Shown piece by piece: positions 10,872 to 22,616 of a stretch of 64,000 bases of DNA. Source of the DNA: Heterostelium album PN500. Lineage: Eukaryota; Evosea; Eumycetozoa; Acytosteliales; Acytosteliaceae. Where the stretch lies: contig NW_008805072.1 of assembly GCF_000004825.1 (NCBI RefSeq), forward strand, positions 998,435 through 1,062,434. Direction: 5' to 3'. Position 1 is the first letter of the stretch, and each line of letters opens with the position of its first letter. The position numbers and the translations under genes were made by a program. The notes beneath the pieces were generated by a model. That model saw only the letters and a list, made by a program, of their open reading frames with translations, did no database searches and was not told the origin of the DNA.

Positions 10872-13814
10872 TTAACCTGTAAATGAGTTTAGTTGTTGAA
10901 TTTGATGATCTCTAGCAATCTTTGATGCCTCAACAGCTTTGTAAAATTCGATACCAGTGCATGCCTTTTTCAAGAATGGGTGAAGTAACAATTCAGCAGC
11001 AGTTGGTCTTTTGTCTGTTTCCTTTTCAAGTGTCAGCGACAAGAAATCATTGAATTCCTTCGACCATTTGTATGCATCTTTAATTGGTGGTAATCCTTGT
11101 GTTGTTAATAAAAAGAGTGCCTAATAATAATAATAATGATGATGATAAAATAATAAAAATATTAGAACTTAAGTGTTATAATAAATTAAACAAAATCAAC
11201 TTACTCTAAGTGGTGGATATTCGAGGTAGGGGGGCTCACCTTCAGCCATCTCTCTTGTCAAAATACCTAAACTCCATACGTCTACCTTGAAGTCATAGTT
11301 GTTTCCTTTGATGAGTTCAGGTGCCATCCAGTAGGGTGTTCCTACAACTGAATTTCTCTGTTGTCTGGTTTGTGTGAGTTGTGCGGCATAACCGAAATCG
11401 GCCAATTTGATCTCACCATGACAACCGATGAGGATGTTGTCAGACTTGATGTCACGATGAATACGGTTGAACTTGTGAATGTAAGCCAATCCCTTCAATA
11501 CCTCGTGGCAAACAAAGGCAATCTGTGGTTCGGTCAGTTGGATATCACGATACTGATCCAACACTTCGGTGAGACATCCACCACCCATCAACTCCATGGC
11601 CACCCAGAGCTCGTCGGCCACGATATAACTATCTATATATTGTACAATGTTTTCGTGATTCGAGTTCTTCATCATGCCAATCTCATTGATGACGGTCTTG
11701 AGAATCTGTGCCTTCAACTTCATCTTCTTGATGGCGATGGTAATGTTGGTCTTGGAGTTGACAGCTTCAAATACTTCACCGGCACCACCCTCACCGATCT
11801 TGTTGATGTTAAAGTAGATTTTCTTGGGATCGTCCAAACTGATGAGATCGTTCAAGGTGACTGGTGCTTCCTCGAGGGCGAGTGGAGCTTGTGGTTGTTG
11901 CTGTACAGGTGGAGCGGACTCCAAGTTGTTGTATTGGGCGTGGAACTTGACGACGTCCAACACAGCCTCGGGTTGTGCCATGACTTCAGTGTCTTGGAAA
12001 TTGGATTTGATGAGAACCTCCCATTCCTTTGGCAAACCTTCGAATCCAGTGTCCGCATTGAAGTTTACGTGTACGTCGTGCTTGACATTGAATGGAATTC
12101 CGACTTTGGGTGAGAGACGCTTCTTTGTCTTTTTGTTACCGCTCTGGAACAACTTGTTGAAGAACGACTCCTTGACTTGACCATCAACCTTTGGTTTATC
12201 GGCAGGTGATGGTTGTCCATTGCCATTGGTGGTGGTGGAAGTAGTTGTAGTGCTTGTCGATGTGGCGTTACTCTTCTTCTTGTTGTTGTCGGCGGCCTGT
12301 TTGGCATTGTCAGGTGCACTGACACTCTCTTTGCGTTTTGGAGAGGAATTGGTGAGATTTGGTGATGATACACTGGAGCTGGAGGTGATACTGGTGGCGA
12401 GATTGTTGGTGGAGGTGTTCAGTGACGATGGTGTAGGGGTGGTAGTTCCACTGTTTCCGAGACTGTTGACGGTGGCTGTCGAGGTGACAGCTGCTGGCTT
12501 TGGTGGTGGCGATGGCAGAGTCAAACCAAACAACGATCCACCAGAGTGCGATCTCGACATCTTGGTCTCTGGGTGTTGTGCTGGCGAGAGTGTCGATTCC
12601 TGTGGCGAAGAAGCCATTGTCTGACTGCGATTTCTCTCTGGTGTGGCAGCCGATGTTGGAATGGGTGGCAACTGTTTGGTTGGTGTATTTCCAGCAGAGG
12701 TGTGCGATACCATCAGTGACGATCCCGACTTCTTCTCGGTGCTGACACGCGAAGACGACGATGTCGACAGCGAAGAGAGTGTGGATGCTCTCGAGATCGA
12801 AGAGGAATGTGGATTGCTGCTGTTACGCTTGCTCGACTCCTCCTCGGCTTCCTCCTCTTCCATCTGTTTCAAACGCTCAATCTCACGCATTCTCTTGAGA
12901 TAGTTACGCTGCTCCTCTTCCTCCTCTTCCTCCTCACGCTTGATACGCTCCTCCTCCTCTTGTCTGCGTAGGGCAAGCTCCTTCAACATACGCTCTTCAT
13001 TCTCCTCTTCCTCCTCCTTCAATCTCTGAATCTCACGCTGTCTTCGCAACTGCTCCATTCTCTCGAGTTCCTCTTCGTCGTCCTCTTCCAACTCACCGAC
13101 ATTCTCACCGCTAGCATTGTCAGCTTGAGCGAGTTGAACGACTTCATCTGGCAATGGAACAACCACTTCATTTGTAGTGTTGGCGGTGGTCAAAGGAGTG
13201 GTATTCACCGACTGACCTTCGTCATGAACCACCTGTAACAAATTAATCTCTTTCTGTTGAGTTGATTGTGGTGAACAATCTTGTTGTTGTTGATCTCTCA
13301 CAACGGTTATCTCCTTTTCCTCTTTCAGTCTTTGCTGTTGTTTCTCCATTGTGGTGTTTAGTTGTTCGAGCATATCACGGATCATCTCCTCAGTCAAGTT
13401 GTATCTCAAACTGAATATACGCTTGACAACGAGATCACGATTGACTTGCCACGATCCATCGTCCTTTAACTCCAATCGATCGAATTCATCTTCGTCGTCG
13501 TCGATGGTGAACTCCTTGGTTCCACGATAGTATTGCTCACGATCGCGCTTCAAATCAGCTGCGGTAATAGTTGCTGCCATTGGTGGACCAGTTGGTATCA
13601 ACTCGATATCACTATTCAATTCGCTGCTACTGCTTTGCTGATTGTTGTTGTTGTTGTTGTTGTTCTGATGATTCTTCTCTGCACCAACACTGTTATTACT
13701 GTTGCTATTGTCTTGGTGATTTCCGTTTGTTTGCAATCCTTCTTCTTTAACACTTATATTTGTTGATTTATCTTTAAAGAATTTCTTCTTTTCTTTAATT
13801 CCAAAGCACTTCAT
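10872..13814 (-). CDS. p21-activated (PAK/STE20) family protein kinase, 2 exons
   Basis: Model: complement(join(10872..11120, 11205..13814)), 952 residues. Residues about 1-120 are Asn/Ser-rich. Residues about 230-330 are a strongly charged Glu/Arg coiled coil. A long Ser/Thr/Pro-rich linker follows. The CRIB/PBD motif lies near residue 570 (VGIPFNVKHDVHVNFNADTG). The C-terminal kinase domain has a Gly loop (IGEGGAGEVF), Lys in IAIKKMK, catalytic HRDIKSDN, DFG and the APE motif in GTPYWMAPE. Exon 2 completes lobe C. PAKs are activated by Rac/Cdc42-GTP and act on myosin I and the cortex; Dictyostelium has PakA, PakB/MIHCK, PakC and PakD. I cannot say which this is. The residue after HRD+2 is Lys, as in active kinases. 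Confidence 0.92.
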
Positions 13815-15401
13815 TAGTATATATTTATTTTTATTTAAATTAAAAAAAAACTACAAATTATTATTCTACTTTATTATTATTATTATTATTATATACAATT
13901 ATTATTAACAAAACATAACTAATTATACAAATTTTATTATTATTATTATTTTTATCTTTTTTCTATCTATATATTGTGTTTGTTATTTTTATTTATTTTA
14001 TTTATTTTTTTTACTATTTTTGTTACTACACTATATATATAAAACAAAGTGTAACTATATTTATTGTTTTGTTTTGTAGTAGGTGTAGAAAGTAGATAGT
14101 CAAATGGAAATAATATAAAAATATATATATTATCTAATGTGGGTTTGGTTGGATTGGATGTCACAATGATGAAAAAATGGGTTTGGTAGTTTGGGTATGA
14201 AATGATTTATTTAAAAATTAAATATAGATAGGTTATTTTTGATAAAGTAGATAGGTATGCTATGATATTATTAATTAATTGATAGCAATTGAATCGTTGA
14301 TCAAATATCAATCAAACAAAATGAATTAATAACCAAACAATCAAACACACTGTCCACTTCAACAAGTTCGTGTTCAAACAAACAAACTAAAAAAAACACT
14401 AACAATTGAATGGTTCGACAAAAATCAAATAAAAAAAACGTGTATATGTGTGGTGTTGTTGTGAGCTATTATTATTTATTTTATTTGTTTTGATCGTGTG
14501 TGTGTGTGTGTTATTGAATTATCACTATTGATTGCTGTGAACCACACAATTTTAATAACAGACTAATTAATTTGATTGATTGATTATCTGAATGAATGAA
14601 TTGTATGGTGGTGATGTGAAAAAATATATGTTTATATTTATATATAATTAAGATACAGAGAAAAAAAAAGAATAGTAGTAGTGATAGGAATGTGAAAGGA
14701 TGAGATTTGAAAAGTCAAGTAAAGTTATGAATTGTATTTAATATGGATTTGGAATTGGCATTGAATTGAAGATTGATTCATAAAAGAGCAAGCTTGTAAT
14801 GCCAGAATGAAAGGTAATGAATGGTAAGAAAATGTTATTTCCAAACCAGATTGTTAACATTTGGATTGGCGACGTTTTTTTTTTTAACAACCCAACAAAC
14901 AATTTTTTTTTTGAAAAATTAAAAAAAAAAACTAAACTTTAGTTTTTTTTTTTAATTGGGTGGAGGGCATGATCTATGATCGTGTTTTTTGAGAGAGACT
15001 ACAGATTGTTTTTTTTGAAAAACAAAAAAAAAAAAAAAAAGTAAGGAGTTTTGTGGGTGATGGAATGGATGGTGTTTGTTTTGACGTCAAAATGGGATTA
15101 CAACAATAACCAAAGTGTGATTTGAAAAAATGGTTGGAGCGCGAGATGTCGATTTGTTTAATTGAATCGTGCATTTTAACATTTCAAAAATAGCGCTGAT
15201 CGATGAGCATCAAAGTGATTGAATAATAATAATTTGATCATCACAATTAAACTTCATAACTGATAGGTGTGTTATAACTATTTTCCATCAACTAGTTAAT
15301 TGATTATCGCTGTATTTGTTATTAGTTGTCATATATTATTGACTATAATTGGAATATCCAATGAAATTGATACGCTCTGAAATCATAAACCTGTCATCTA
15401 T
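13815..15401. other. Long AT-rich upstream region, about 1.6 kb
   Basis: Presumed leader and promoter of the PAK kinase. It contains a GT dinucleotide run (14496-14511), several T9-T17 runs and a slightly more GC-rich patch at 15040-15180. No exon with convincing splice sites was found in it. Confidence 0.5.
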
Positions 15402-16389
15402 CTATTTTATCTTAACTAGTTCTTGAATTGAAATTGTAGCAATAACATAAAATATATAATATAATAAAGTAGTTTTTATAAATAAATACATACTTTTATC
15501 GCCTGTAAGGTTTGGAGAGGATTCTGCTGTTTGTAATTCCTTTCCTTGCTTCTTATGTAATGTCAGAAACTGCTCAAACTTTTGTCTCAGAGTTGAGACA
15601 TTATTCGCTTAAATAAATAGATGTTAGGTATTGATTTTATAAACTTTGAGATATATAGTTATTTGTTATAAATAAATTGATTGACAAAAGATGGATTTTA
15701 AAATTAATTTAATTGATTGATTGACTGACTGATTGATTGATTGATTGATTTATAATTATATTTGATTTTAATTCTCTTTTGTAATCAAAAAGGTATTGAT
15801 TATTAATGTTTAAACTGAAACTGTTTTGAAAGTATCAATATTTATTTATTTATTTATTAACAAACTTTTGTTGTTAATACTACTATTATGATTAAAAATA
15901 AATTATATTTAAAATAATAATATTATTAAAGAATGATGATGATGTTTAATGGATGGATAGGCTTTTGTTATTATCTTTTTTTTTTGATAGATATTTGTAT
16001 TATTGTATACTCTTATTATGTACGTATATTATTAATTAATTAAAAAAAAAGAATAAAAAAAATTATTTATTTGTGTTGAATTGATGATGATGAATGTAGA
16101 TTTGATGAGTGTGTGGAATTGCTTGGTGATGGTTTGGGTGGGTAGGTGTTGTATATTTTATAATATGTATATTGACTTGGTTATTTGTTAATGTCTTTTG
16201 TGCAAAAATGTAGCTTGTTATCAGTGAAACTGAATGGAAGGAAAACAAAGGAATGTATGTAAAAACAAAGGTAAAGCTAAATAATAAATAAAAGATACCA
16301 GAGGGATCGAATTGAATTGAGATGAGAATTCCAGTAGTATTTGAAAAAAATGGATTGAAAATTGTTTTTACATATTCAAGTATTTTATC
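15402..16389 (-). CDS. Orphan exons of an unrecognised spliced gene (C-terminal part only)
   Basis: Three minus-strand segments join in one frame: 16299..16389, 15494..15607 and 15402..15421. Each has AG before and GT after, and the last ends in a stop codon. The first encodes DKILEYVKTIFNPFFSNTTG followed by ILISIQFDPS. The second encodes ANNVSTLRQKFEQFLTLHKK and continues to SSPNLTGDK. The third adds KLVKIK. Together they give 74 residues with normal amino-acid composition in a region that is otherwise non-coding in character. The intron between the first two is about 690 nt, long for this genome. The 5' exons were not located; an ATG-GCA followed by GTAAGT at 16929-16935 is a possible first exon but does not join in phase. 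The product is unknown. Confidence 0.4.
15716..15752. repeat. (GATT)n microsatellite
   Basis: Imperfect tetranucleotide run of GATT/GACT units inside the putative long intron of the orphan-exon gene. Confidence 0.6.
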
Positions 16390-17351
16390 CTAAAGTAAGA
16401 TTGGTGGGTTTTTGGAAGGGATGAGGGGGCAAATGCTGTGATGGAGCGTGTGTGGGCGTGATTTTTGCAAATGATGATAATGATGTTGTTGATGATGAGT
16501 TTTTTAATTATTTATTGTTGTTTTTTTTTTGTTTATTTAATTTATTTTTATTGTTGTTGTTAAAGTTAGATCAATAGATTGACACACACGACCGTTTGCC
16601 CAGACGCCGACGCGTCTTTATTAACAATATATAAGAGGAAGAAGGAGTGTTGTGTTGGGAGGGGGCGTGGTGAGAATGAAGGTGTGAGAATTCGATAATT
16701 TATTCTCAATTAAAAAAATAATAATAATAAACGAATTTCAAGCAATTTAAAGATTGATCGTGTTTGAAAAACGAGTGAGATAAAAATGAGATCGATGAAT
16801 ATTAATAGTTTTGATTGATTGTTTTTTTTTCATTCCGAAATCTAGCAAATGATCAACCAATCAATCAATTTAATTACAATAATAAAAATGATAGTTGATT
16901 TAAATGAAAAAATTACTAAAATAACTTACGTGCCATGTAAATTTAAACTTAATAAAACAATCCTGCTACTTTTGTTCTGTATCTATCTATCTATCTATCT
17001 ATCTATTTCTACTACTATATCTACAAATACCCAATATAATTATGATTATTATTATTATTAAGGGTATTGAATTAAGGCTTGTTGATAATCACTTTTTCTT
17101 CTTTTTTTATAAATAAATGGTGTTGATGTTGTTGCTACTATTACAATTTGTATTTAAATAACTATAGTCAATAAAGCATATATTAGTATAAAATAAAGAG
17201 GAGGGTAAAATAAAGAGTGTTTAGATGATATGATAATCTTACCTATTCTAAGATACAATAATATTTATAAATAAATAAACTCTAATTTAAATGGGTTGAC
17301 CTAACAATTGAACATTATATAATAAATTGATTAATACTTTTATAATTTTCA
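16390..17351. other. Intergenic or intronic AT-rich region with one GC-rich patch
   Basis: About 960 bp. It includes the CG-rich patch near 16587-16617 and an (ATCT)n run at 16981-17006. No gene could be assigned with confidence. Confidence 0.4.
16981..17006. repeat. (ATCT)n microsatellite
   Basis: Six perfect ATCT units in intergenic sequence. Confidence 0.8.
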
Positions 17352-17823
17352 ATGAACAAAGCATTTCCAAAAGAGGATAGTCCACAAAAATTTAAAATTA
17401 ATAAAATTCTAAAATTAATCACAGTGAAAGAAAATGATGACAAAGGTATTGAAATTTTATTATTATTTATTTTTTAAAGCAAAACATACTTTTAACTAAA
17501 ATGTGACAAACTATAAATATATTGTAATTATGATATTTTGTTTAAAAAATATATGTTTGATTTGATGTGATTTGATATTATTATTATTATAATTCAATTG
17601 CTCTTTTCTTCTTTTTTTTTCTTTTGCGCTTTTTTATTTTGTTTGTGGTATTCAAAATATTGTTGTTGTTATAGCTGTTGTTGAAGAATTCATACCTCTT
17701 CCCTCCAAAGTCATGCTATTTAATTTGATAGGTTGGCTATATTTACTAAATAATCAAATATATATCAATAAACAACAACACCTGGTGAAAAAATTAAAAA
17801 AAAAGAAAAACAGAATTAAATAA
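17352..17823 (+). CDS. Candidate small spliced gene, unknown function
   Basis: Exon 1 (17352-17445) starts with ATG and encodes MNKAFPKEDSPQKFKINKIL then KLITVKENDDK. After a GTATTG...ATAG intron, exon 2 starts at 17675 and encodes AVVEEFIPLPSKVMLFNLIG. The simplest model stays open to a TAA at 17821-17823, but the last 30 codons are Lys/Asn-rich and look like untranslated DNA. An alternative splices from 17731 (GTTGGC donor) to 18773, adding DRPLDLPLRY and a stop. The first two exons look coding; the end is unsettled. I do not recognise the product. Confidence 0.3.
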
Positions 17824-18893
17824 AATTTTATAAAATAGGTAATATCAAAAATAATTGATGTTTTCCACTCACAAGACAAGCAGTGAAAAAGTTGGTGATA
17901 ATCAAATCACTGTTTGTGCAGCTGTCATCCATTGTTCATAACCATGCTTCCTATTTTATCGGATTTTTTTTTTTTTAAATCAAACAATGAAATCTGAATA
18001 ACAGTAGCAAAAATGAGATAAAATAAATACAAAAAAACAACACATATCAACAGAACAAATACAATTAACACAACTATTCTATCTCACATAGCACACAACA
18101 CACTTGATTACCAACAATTGTTGATGTGTTTTTAAAAATAAACAAAAAATTTTAAAAACAAAAAATAAAAACTTATTACTGTTATTTGTTGATTGATATT
18201 ATTATTGTTGTTGATATTGTTATTAGATGATTGTATATAATATGAAGAGTGTGTTGTTAGATAAGGTGATAAAATATTACAGAGTATTAATAACTAAATC
18301 ATCGATCTCTCTATCTGCTTAGTGTGAGTTTTTTTATAAATAAACAAGCTTTAGAAGTTTTGATTTATAAAATTCAACAATATTAGCAACGTTATTGAAA
18401 ATTGGTGATGATTGGTTACCTTTTTTAGATGATCTTGATCTTCCTTCCTTATTACTTTTCTTTTCCTCTTCTCAAACTTTTTATTATTAAAATTACAAAA
18501 CTCCTAATTGATCAATTTTACTGTCAAAGTGAAATTATATATTTATAGATAAAGATATTATTGTACAATGAAAGAGAAGAACAAAAAAGAAATAGAATGG
18601 GATAATGTGTGTTTTGTGTTGAAAATTTTTTATAAAAAAACCGTTTTGTTTTTGGATCTTTTATAAAATGGTCTATTATTTTTTGGAATCAATCACATTC
18701 ATTCAAAGAAAATAACCAAAAATAAAAAAAGACATTTTTTTTTGCATAAAATTTGTTTTTTTTTTTTTTACAGATCGTCCACTCGATTTACCTCTTCGTT
18801 ATTAATGAATTTGATTATCATAAATTAACAACAAACAACTTCTTTTTTTTTTTTTTTTTGATGAATATCATAATATATGTATTAGGAATTAAT
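17824..18893. other. AT-rich region, about 1.1 kb
   Basis: Contains long T-runs and a strong polypyrimidine-AG site at 18759-18772 that could be the 3' splice site of the preceding candidate gene. Nothing else is supported. Confidence 0.4.
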
Positions 18894-20038
18894 TTAGATC
18901 GGGATATATTGTTTATAAAATTGATTGGATGTGTAGATAAAAAGCAAAACGGATGTGATCCAAAATACGAGATTGATAAAGTAGTTTGAAGCTTTGAAGG
19001 GCATCGCTCGGATCTGTCCAGGGAAGTAACCTTTCTCCTTGAAGTGTGTCAGGAGTTCATCTTTCTCTTGGTAACGCTTATATAGCCACGCTCCAATTTC
19101 CTCTTCGGACTTTGGAAGTGAGTTCATGTCGAAGCGACGAAGATGGACATGCGCCTCGGTGGGATTGCTGCCGTAGAACAGCGCCAAGAATCCAGCCGGT
19201 CGTTTCTTGTAGGCTGCGGTCATGTCGTAGACTGCGTCGGTACAGTCGCGCAGTGCAATCACAGACGAAACGAATCCTTTGAGACGCGGTAACAAGAGGT
19301 TGTTGAGAACTGGAACTTTTCCGGCGCCACGCTCCTTTGCAAAGCGCTGTGAATCCTCAAGATTCTTGGTGCTCATCCTCGAGCCCTCCGGATGTGTTAC
19401 GAACCAGAATGGCTCGCCGTCTGCACGCAAATGACTATAGGCTTTATTGATTTTGTGTTGATCGTCTTGCCACTTTCTCGAGAGGAAGATGAATCCCATC
19501 GCCCAAATACCTACACCAACAAACGGAATGTATTTAATCACATCTTTCATTGCTATTTTGATATTTCCTATTTTTCCAACTCTCTCACCAAGACTGAAGG
19601 CAAGTAGCCAATCGCAATAGTAAGTGTGATTCAGTGTGACCAATGCACTTCTATCGGTTTTCTGTGCAGCAAGTATATCATCACCTGTGAAAACTATTTT
19701 ATTTTTACCTAATGTCTCAAAAGCCAATGTAATTAATGGCCATCCTAGAAAATAAAATAAAATAACAATTCTAAATTAATATGATGGATAATATGCGAAA
19801 GCATTAAATGAAAATCAGATATTAGCTTACCTATGAAAGAAATGTAGTTTGTAAGCTTTCTGAAATAATTTCTCGAAATGAAGAGAATTGGTATTGAGAG
19901 TGTCATTACTACATCACTGAGTGCAATGGCAGAGAATATAAATATTACATATATTACAAAAAAGATGGGATACCAGATCAACACTAATATCACAGCTATT
20001 GCCAAGAGTATCATTGTTGATAACCTATCGTATGCCAT
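18894..20038 (-). CDS. LPLAT/AGPAT-family acyltransferase (lysophosphatidic acid or lysocardiolipin acyltransferase type), 2 exons
   Basis: Model: complement(join(18894..19744, 19831..20038)), 352 residues. Two hydrophobic N-terminal segments (residues about 8-45) are followed by the catalytic H-x4-D motif in LNHTYYCDW. Later come FLSRKWQDD, the substrate motif HPEGSR and a block-IV-like LPRLKGF. A C-terminal hydrophobic helix (NLVFWITSVLLFIY) precedes the end KQYIPI. The layout matches plant LPAT2/3 and animal AGPAT3-5/LCLAT1 enzymes of the ER membrane, which acylate lysophospholipids, usually lysophosphatidic acid to phosphatidic acid. All motif residues are present. Exact acceptor specificity cannot be read from sequence. 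Confidence 0.87.
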
Positions 20039-20869
20039 TCTTATACTATTGTTTGTTAACCAAAAACTAAAAATATCTTTGTGTAAATTCTAAATAATAA
20101 TCGAAAAAAAAAAGTCAATGATCTTATATTTCTAAAGTTGACTAAGTAAATTGTTAAAAATAAGATCTATAGTAAAAACATAATCTACACTATTCTATTG
20201 GCAATAAAAAAAAAAGTAAAAAAAGAATAAAAAATTAATTAAAAATACAATTATTTTATTATCCGTTTGAACAAACAACATCATAAACGGATAAATATCT
20301 TATCTCATATTGGTTTCTCTCACAACCAATGAAATGTGTGAGATTTTGATGGTGATTATTGTGGGAATGGGTGACCACTAATTTCACTCAAAAAAAAAAA
20401 GTAAAAAGGAAAAAAAATAAAAAAAAATTAGAACAATTCATGACTTTTATAGATATGAGATAAATAATGTTAAGGAAATAATAGTAAAAATTCTATTTAT
20501 AACAAGCAATAATAATATTATAATCTTTTCCTAATCTACAATGTTGTCTTAACGAATCTAAATAGTAGTATAGATTATAATCTATTGGTTTAAAAATATT
20601 TGAAAAATCTAAAAAAAAAAAATTAAAATTAAAAATAAATAAAAAATAAAGATTTTCGAAAATTTAGAATGAAAGAAAATGGGGTTTTCATAAAAAAAAA
20701 AAATTAAGGTCCAATTTAGTGTCTCTTTTTAGGTTGTTGTAATAAAAAAACGACAATTTATATTTAGATGTATGTGGTTAAGTTAAATCTCAATGATCAT
20801 CTGATATGATTACCAATATGTATATTAATATTTTTCTCTCAACGAAAATTACATTTATTTATTTTTTAG
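20039..20869. promoter_or_regulatory. Divergent intergenic region with nested inverted repeats
   Basis: This 830-bp spacer separates the divergent acyltransferase and XPG-like genes. At 20259-20294 there is a 10-bp inverted repeat (TTATCCGTTT/AAACGGATAA, 16-nt loop). It is followed at 20309-20330 by ATTGGTT/AACCAAT (8-nt loop), and TCTCACA/TGTGAGA overlaps that. The rest is A/T runs. A regulatory or small-RNA role is only an inference. Confidence 0.35.
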
Positions 20870-22453
20870 ATGGGTATTAGACATCTCTTTAGTTTTGTCG
20901 ATTTTCTCGAGTTTAAGCAACCAGATGGAAGCTGGATTCGTTTATCAAAGGACATCAAGGAGTTGGTTGTTGAGAAGGGATCGATGATCATTTGCAACGG
21001 TGACTCTTTGTTGACTACCCATATCGATGAGAAAGAAGGCAGAGGTACCAACAGTGCCTTCGATCGTGTCATCAAGGCATTCGACGAGCGTGTCGATGCA
21101 TTGGCACCCTATTTTTCAGAGATTAAATTCATTATCAGTGGACAACCAACTCCAACCAAAATGATTGGTCGTTTGAATAACAAACAAGAGGAGGAGGCAA
21201 ATGCTACCACCTCTGAGGAGAAGAAGGAAGAGTCCAGCGCTGGAAACACTACACCTCCAGTCGCTCAACAACAACAGCAAACTTCAGGACATCAAACTAA
21301 TCATGGATCGGAAAAGGCGAAATTCATGCTTGGAAAAGTCGATACTATTCACACCTATCGTTTCCGTTGCATTGAGCCATTCTTGATCAAGAGAGCAGCA
21401 GAGAGAAGCGATGTTAAGGTACACTTTGAACAATCGGCAGTCGAAGCCGACGAGGAAATCATTTTCCAATCTCAACAATTGAAAGGATCGGTCAAGTATG
21501 TATTTGGAGATGTCGACTTCCTCTTCCACTACGACACAGCTGACAACGTTGAGCATCCAGAGGATACTGTCGTCGTCTATTACATCAAGAGACTCAATCG
21601 TTACAAATGGTTCAAGCGTTCCGATCTCTTAAAGTTGTTCATGGGTGAGAATTTCAAGGCTGTCAGCGCACCTTTGGTCGCCGCACAAATGATGAGCGAA
21701 TTCACACCGGAATATCATCTTCCAAAGCAGGCAGACAGCGAAACCAAGTGTCAAACATGTGGAAGCGATGCTGCCGGATACACTGAGTTCAAGCGTGGCA
21801 CTTCACACGAGTTCCGTGCAAAGGATCACAGCTTTTTGATCTGTCCAAATAAATATGTCGAGTTGGCCAATAAGCAATTGGACGAGTTGAACGACCACCA
21901 GAAGAAGGCATTCCACTTCTTCTCATTGTCAAACTACCATGAGCGTATGGCAATGTTGGCAGCAGGACAACGTGAAGCCATCGCCAAATTCTCGCTTCCC
22001 GACACCAAGTTCTCGCCAACTCCAGAGAATGAGTTTGTCACCAAAGAGTTGCTCGACAGTCTCGTTGCCGAGAAAATCACTCTCAGACAGGCAGCATTGA
22101 AGTGCACAATCGCCGAAGAGCGATTCCAAGATTTCGCAGAGATCGGTGCAACCATCATCGATCCACGTTTCGAAAAGCGTAGAAAGGCACTCAAGAAGGA
22201 TTTCGATTTTATCACATGCTATCGTTATCATCTCTACAATATCTGGACACACTTGAACGAACTTGGAAACACCAAGGTCAACATTGCACGTGAGGATCTT
22301 CTCAATTTCATTTTCAGTGACTCTAGAAACACCATTCCATCCACTGCCACTCAAAGCAACAACAAGAAGGATGACAAGAAATCAAATGCAAAGGCAGCCA
22401 ACGCTCAATCTAAATTCAAATTCTTATCAATGGAAGATGAAGATGATGATTAA
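20870..22453 (+). CDS. XPG/FEN1-like PIN-domain protein (Asteroid-like), 527 aa
   Basis: Single coding exon. The N-terminus MGIRHLFSFVDF resembles the MGIxGL start of the XPG/FEN1 superfamily. NGDSLLTTHID fits the first metal-binding strand. After an Asn/Gln/Glu-rich insert (residues about 105-145), VEADEEIIFQSQQLKGS and KYVFGDVDFLFHYD resemble the XPG-I acidic motif and following strand, as in Asteroid/FAM120-type proteins. The C-terminal half is helical with no recognised domain, and the end is acidic (MEDEDDD). Asteroid-like proteins often lack full nuclease acidic sets, so activity is uncertain. The ATG directly follows a T-rich AG, so a 5' UTR intron probably ends at the start codon. Confidence 0.6.
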   Translation: MGIRHLFSFVDFLEFKQPDGSWIRLSKDIKELVVEKGSMIICNGDSLLTTHIDEKEGRGTNSAFDRVIKAFDERVDALAPYFSEIKFIISGQPTPTKMIGRLNNKQEEEANATTSEEKKEESSAGNTTPPVAQQQQQTSGHQTNHGSEKAKFMLGKVDTIHTYRFRCIEPFLIKRAAERSDVKVHFEQSAVEADEEIIFQSQQLKGSVKYVFGDVDFLFHYDTADNVEHPEDTVVVYYIKRLNRYKWFKRSDLLKLFMGENFKAVSAPLVAAQMMSEFTPEYHLPKQADSETKCQTCGSDAAGYTEFKRGTSHEFRAKDHSFLICPNKYVELANKQLDELNDHQKKAFHFFSLSNYHERMAMLAAGQREAIAKFSLPDTKFSPTPENEFVTKELLDSLVAEKITLRQAALKCTIAEERFQDFAEIGATIIDPRFEKRRKALKKDFDFITCYRYHLYNIWTHLNELGNTKVNIAREDLLNFIFSDSRNTIPSTATQSNNKKDDKKSNAKAANAQSKFKFLSMEDEDDD

Positions 22454-22616
22454 ACAAATCTTTGAAGAAGAGCAAAAACAAAACAATTTTTAGTTGGATA
22501 ATGGGAAAGAAATAATAAAATAGATTGATTTAATCTTTTATTTTGTATTGGCTTTCTAATTTACTATATTATTTACAAATGAGAAATATATAACTATATA
22601 AATAGGGATTAGAATA

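Noticed and set aside
12220-12624. Long plus-strand open frame opposite the PAK kinase
   Set aside because: It is the antisense shadow of the Ser/Thr-rich linker of the kinase.
14974-15174. Minus-strand open frame starting MHDSIKQIDISRSNHF
   Set aside because: The second half is a poly-Phe translation of a long A-run. The first half alone has no splice partner that keeps frame.
16063-16298. Minus-strand open frame continuing past the DPSG donor (GIFYLLFSFTFVFTYIPLF...)
   Set aside because: The extension is Phe/His/Thr-rich translation of T- and CA-rich intron DNA. The spliced join to 15607 gives a better protein.
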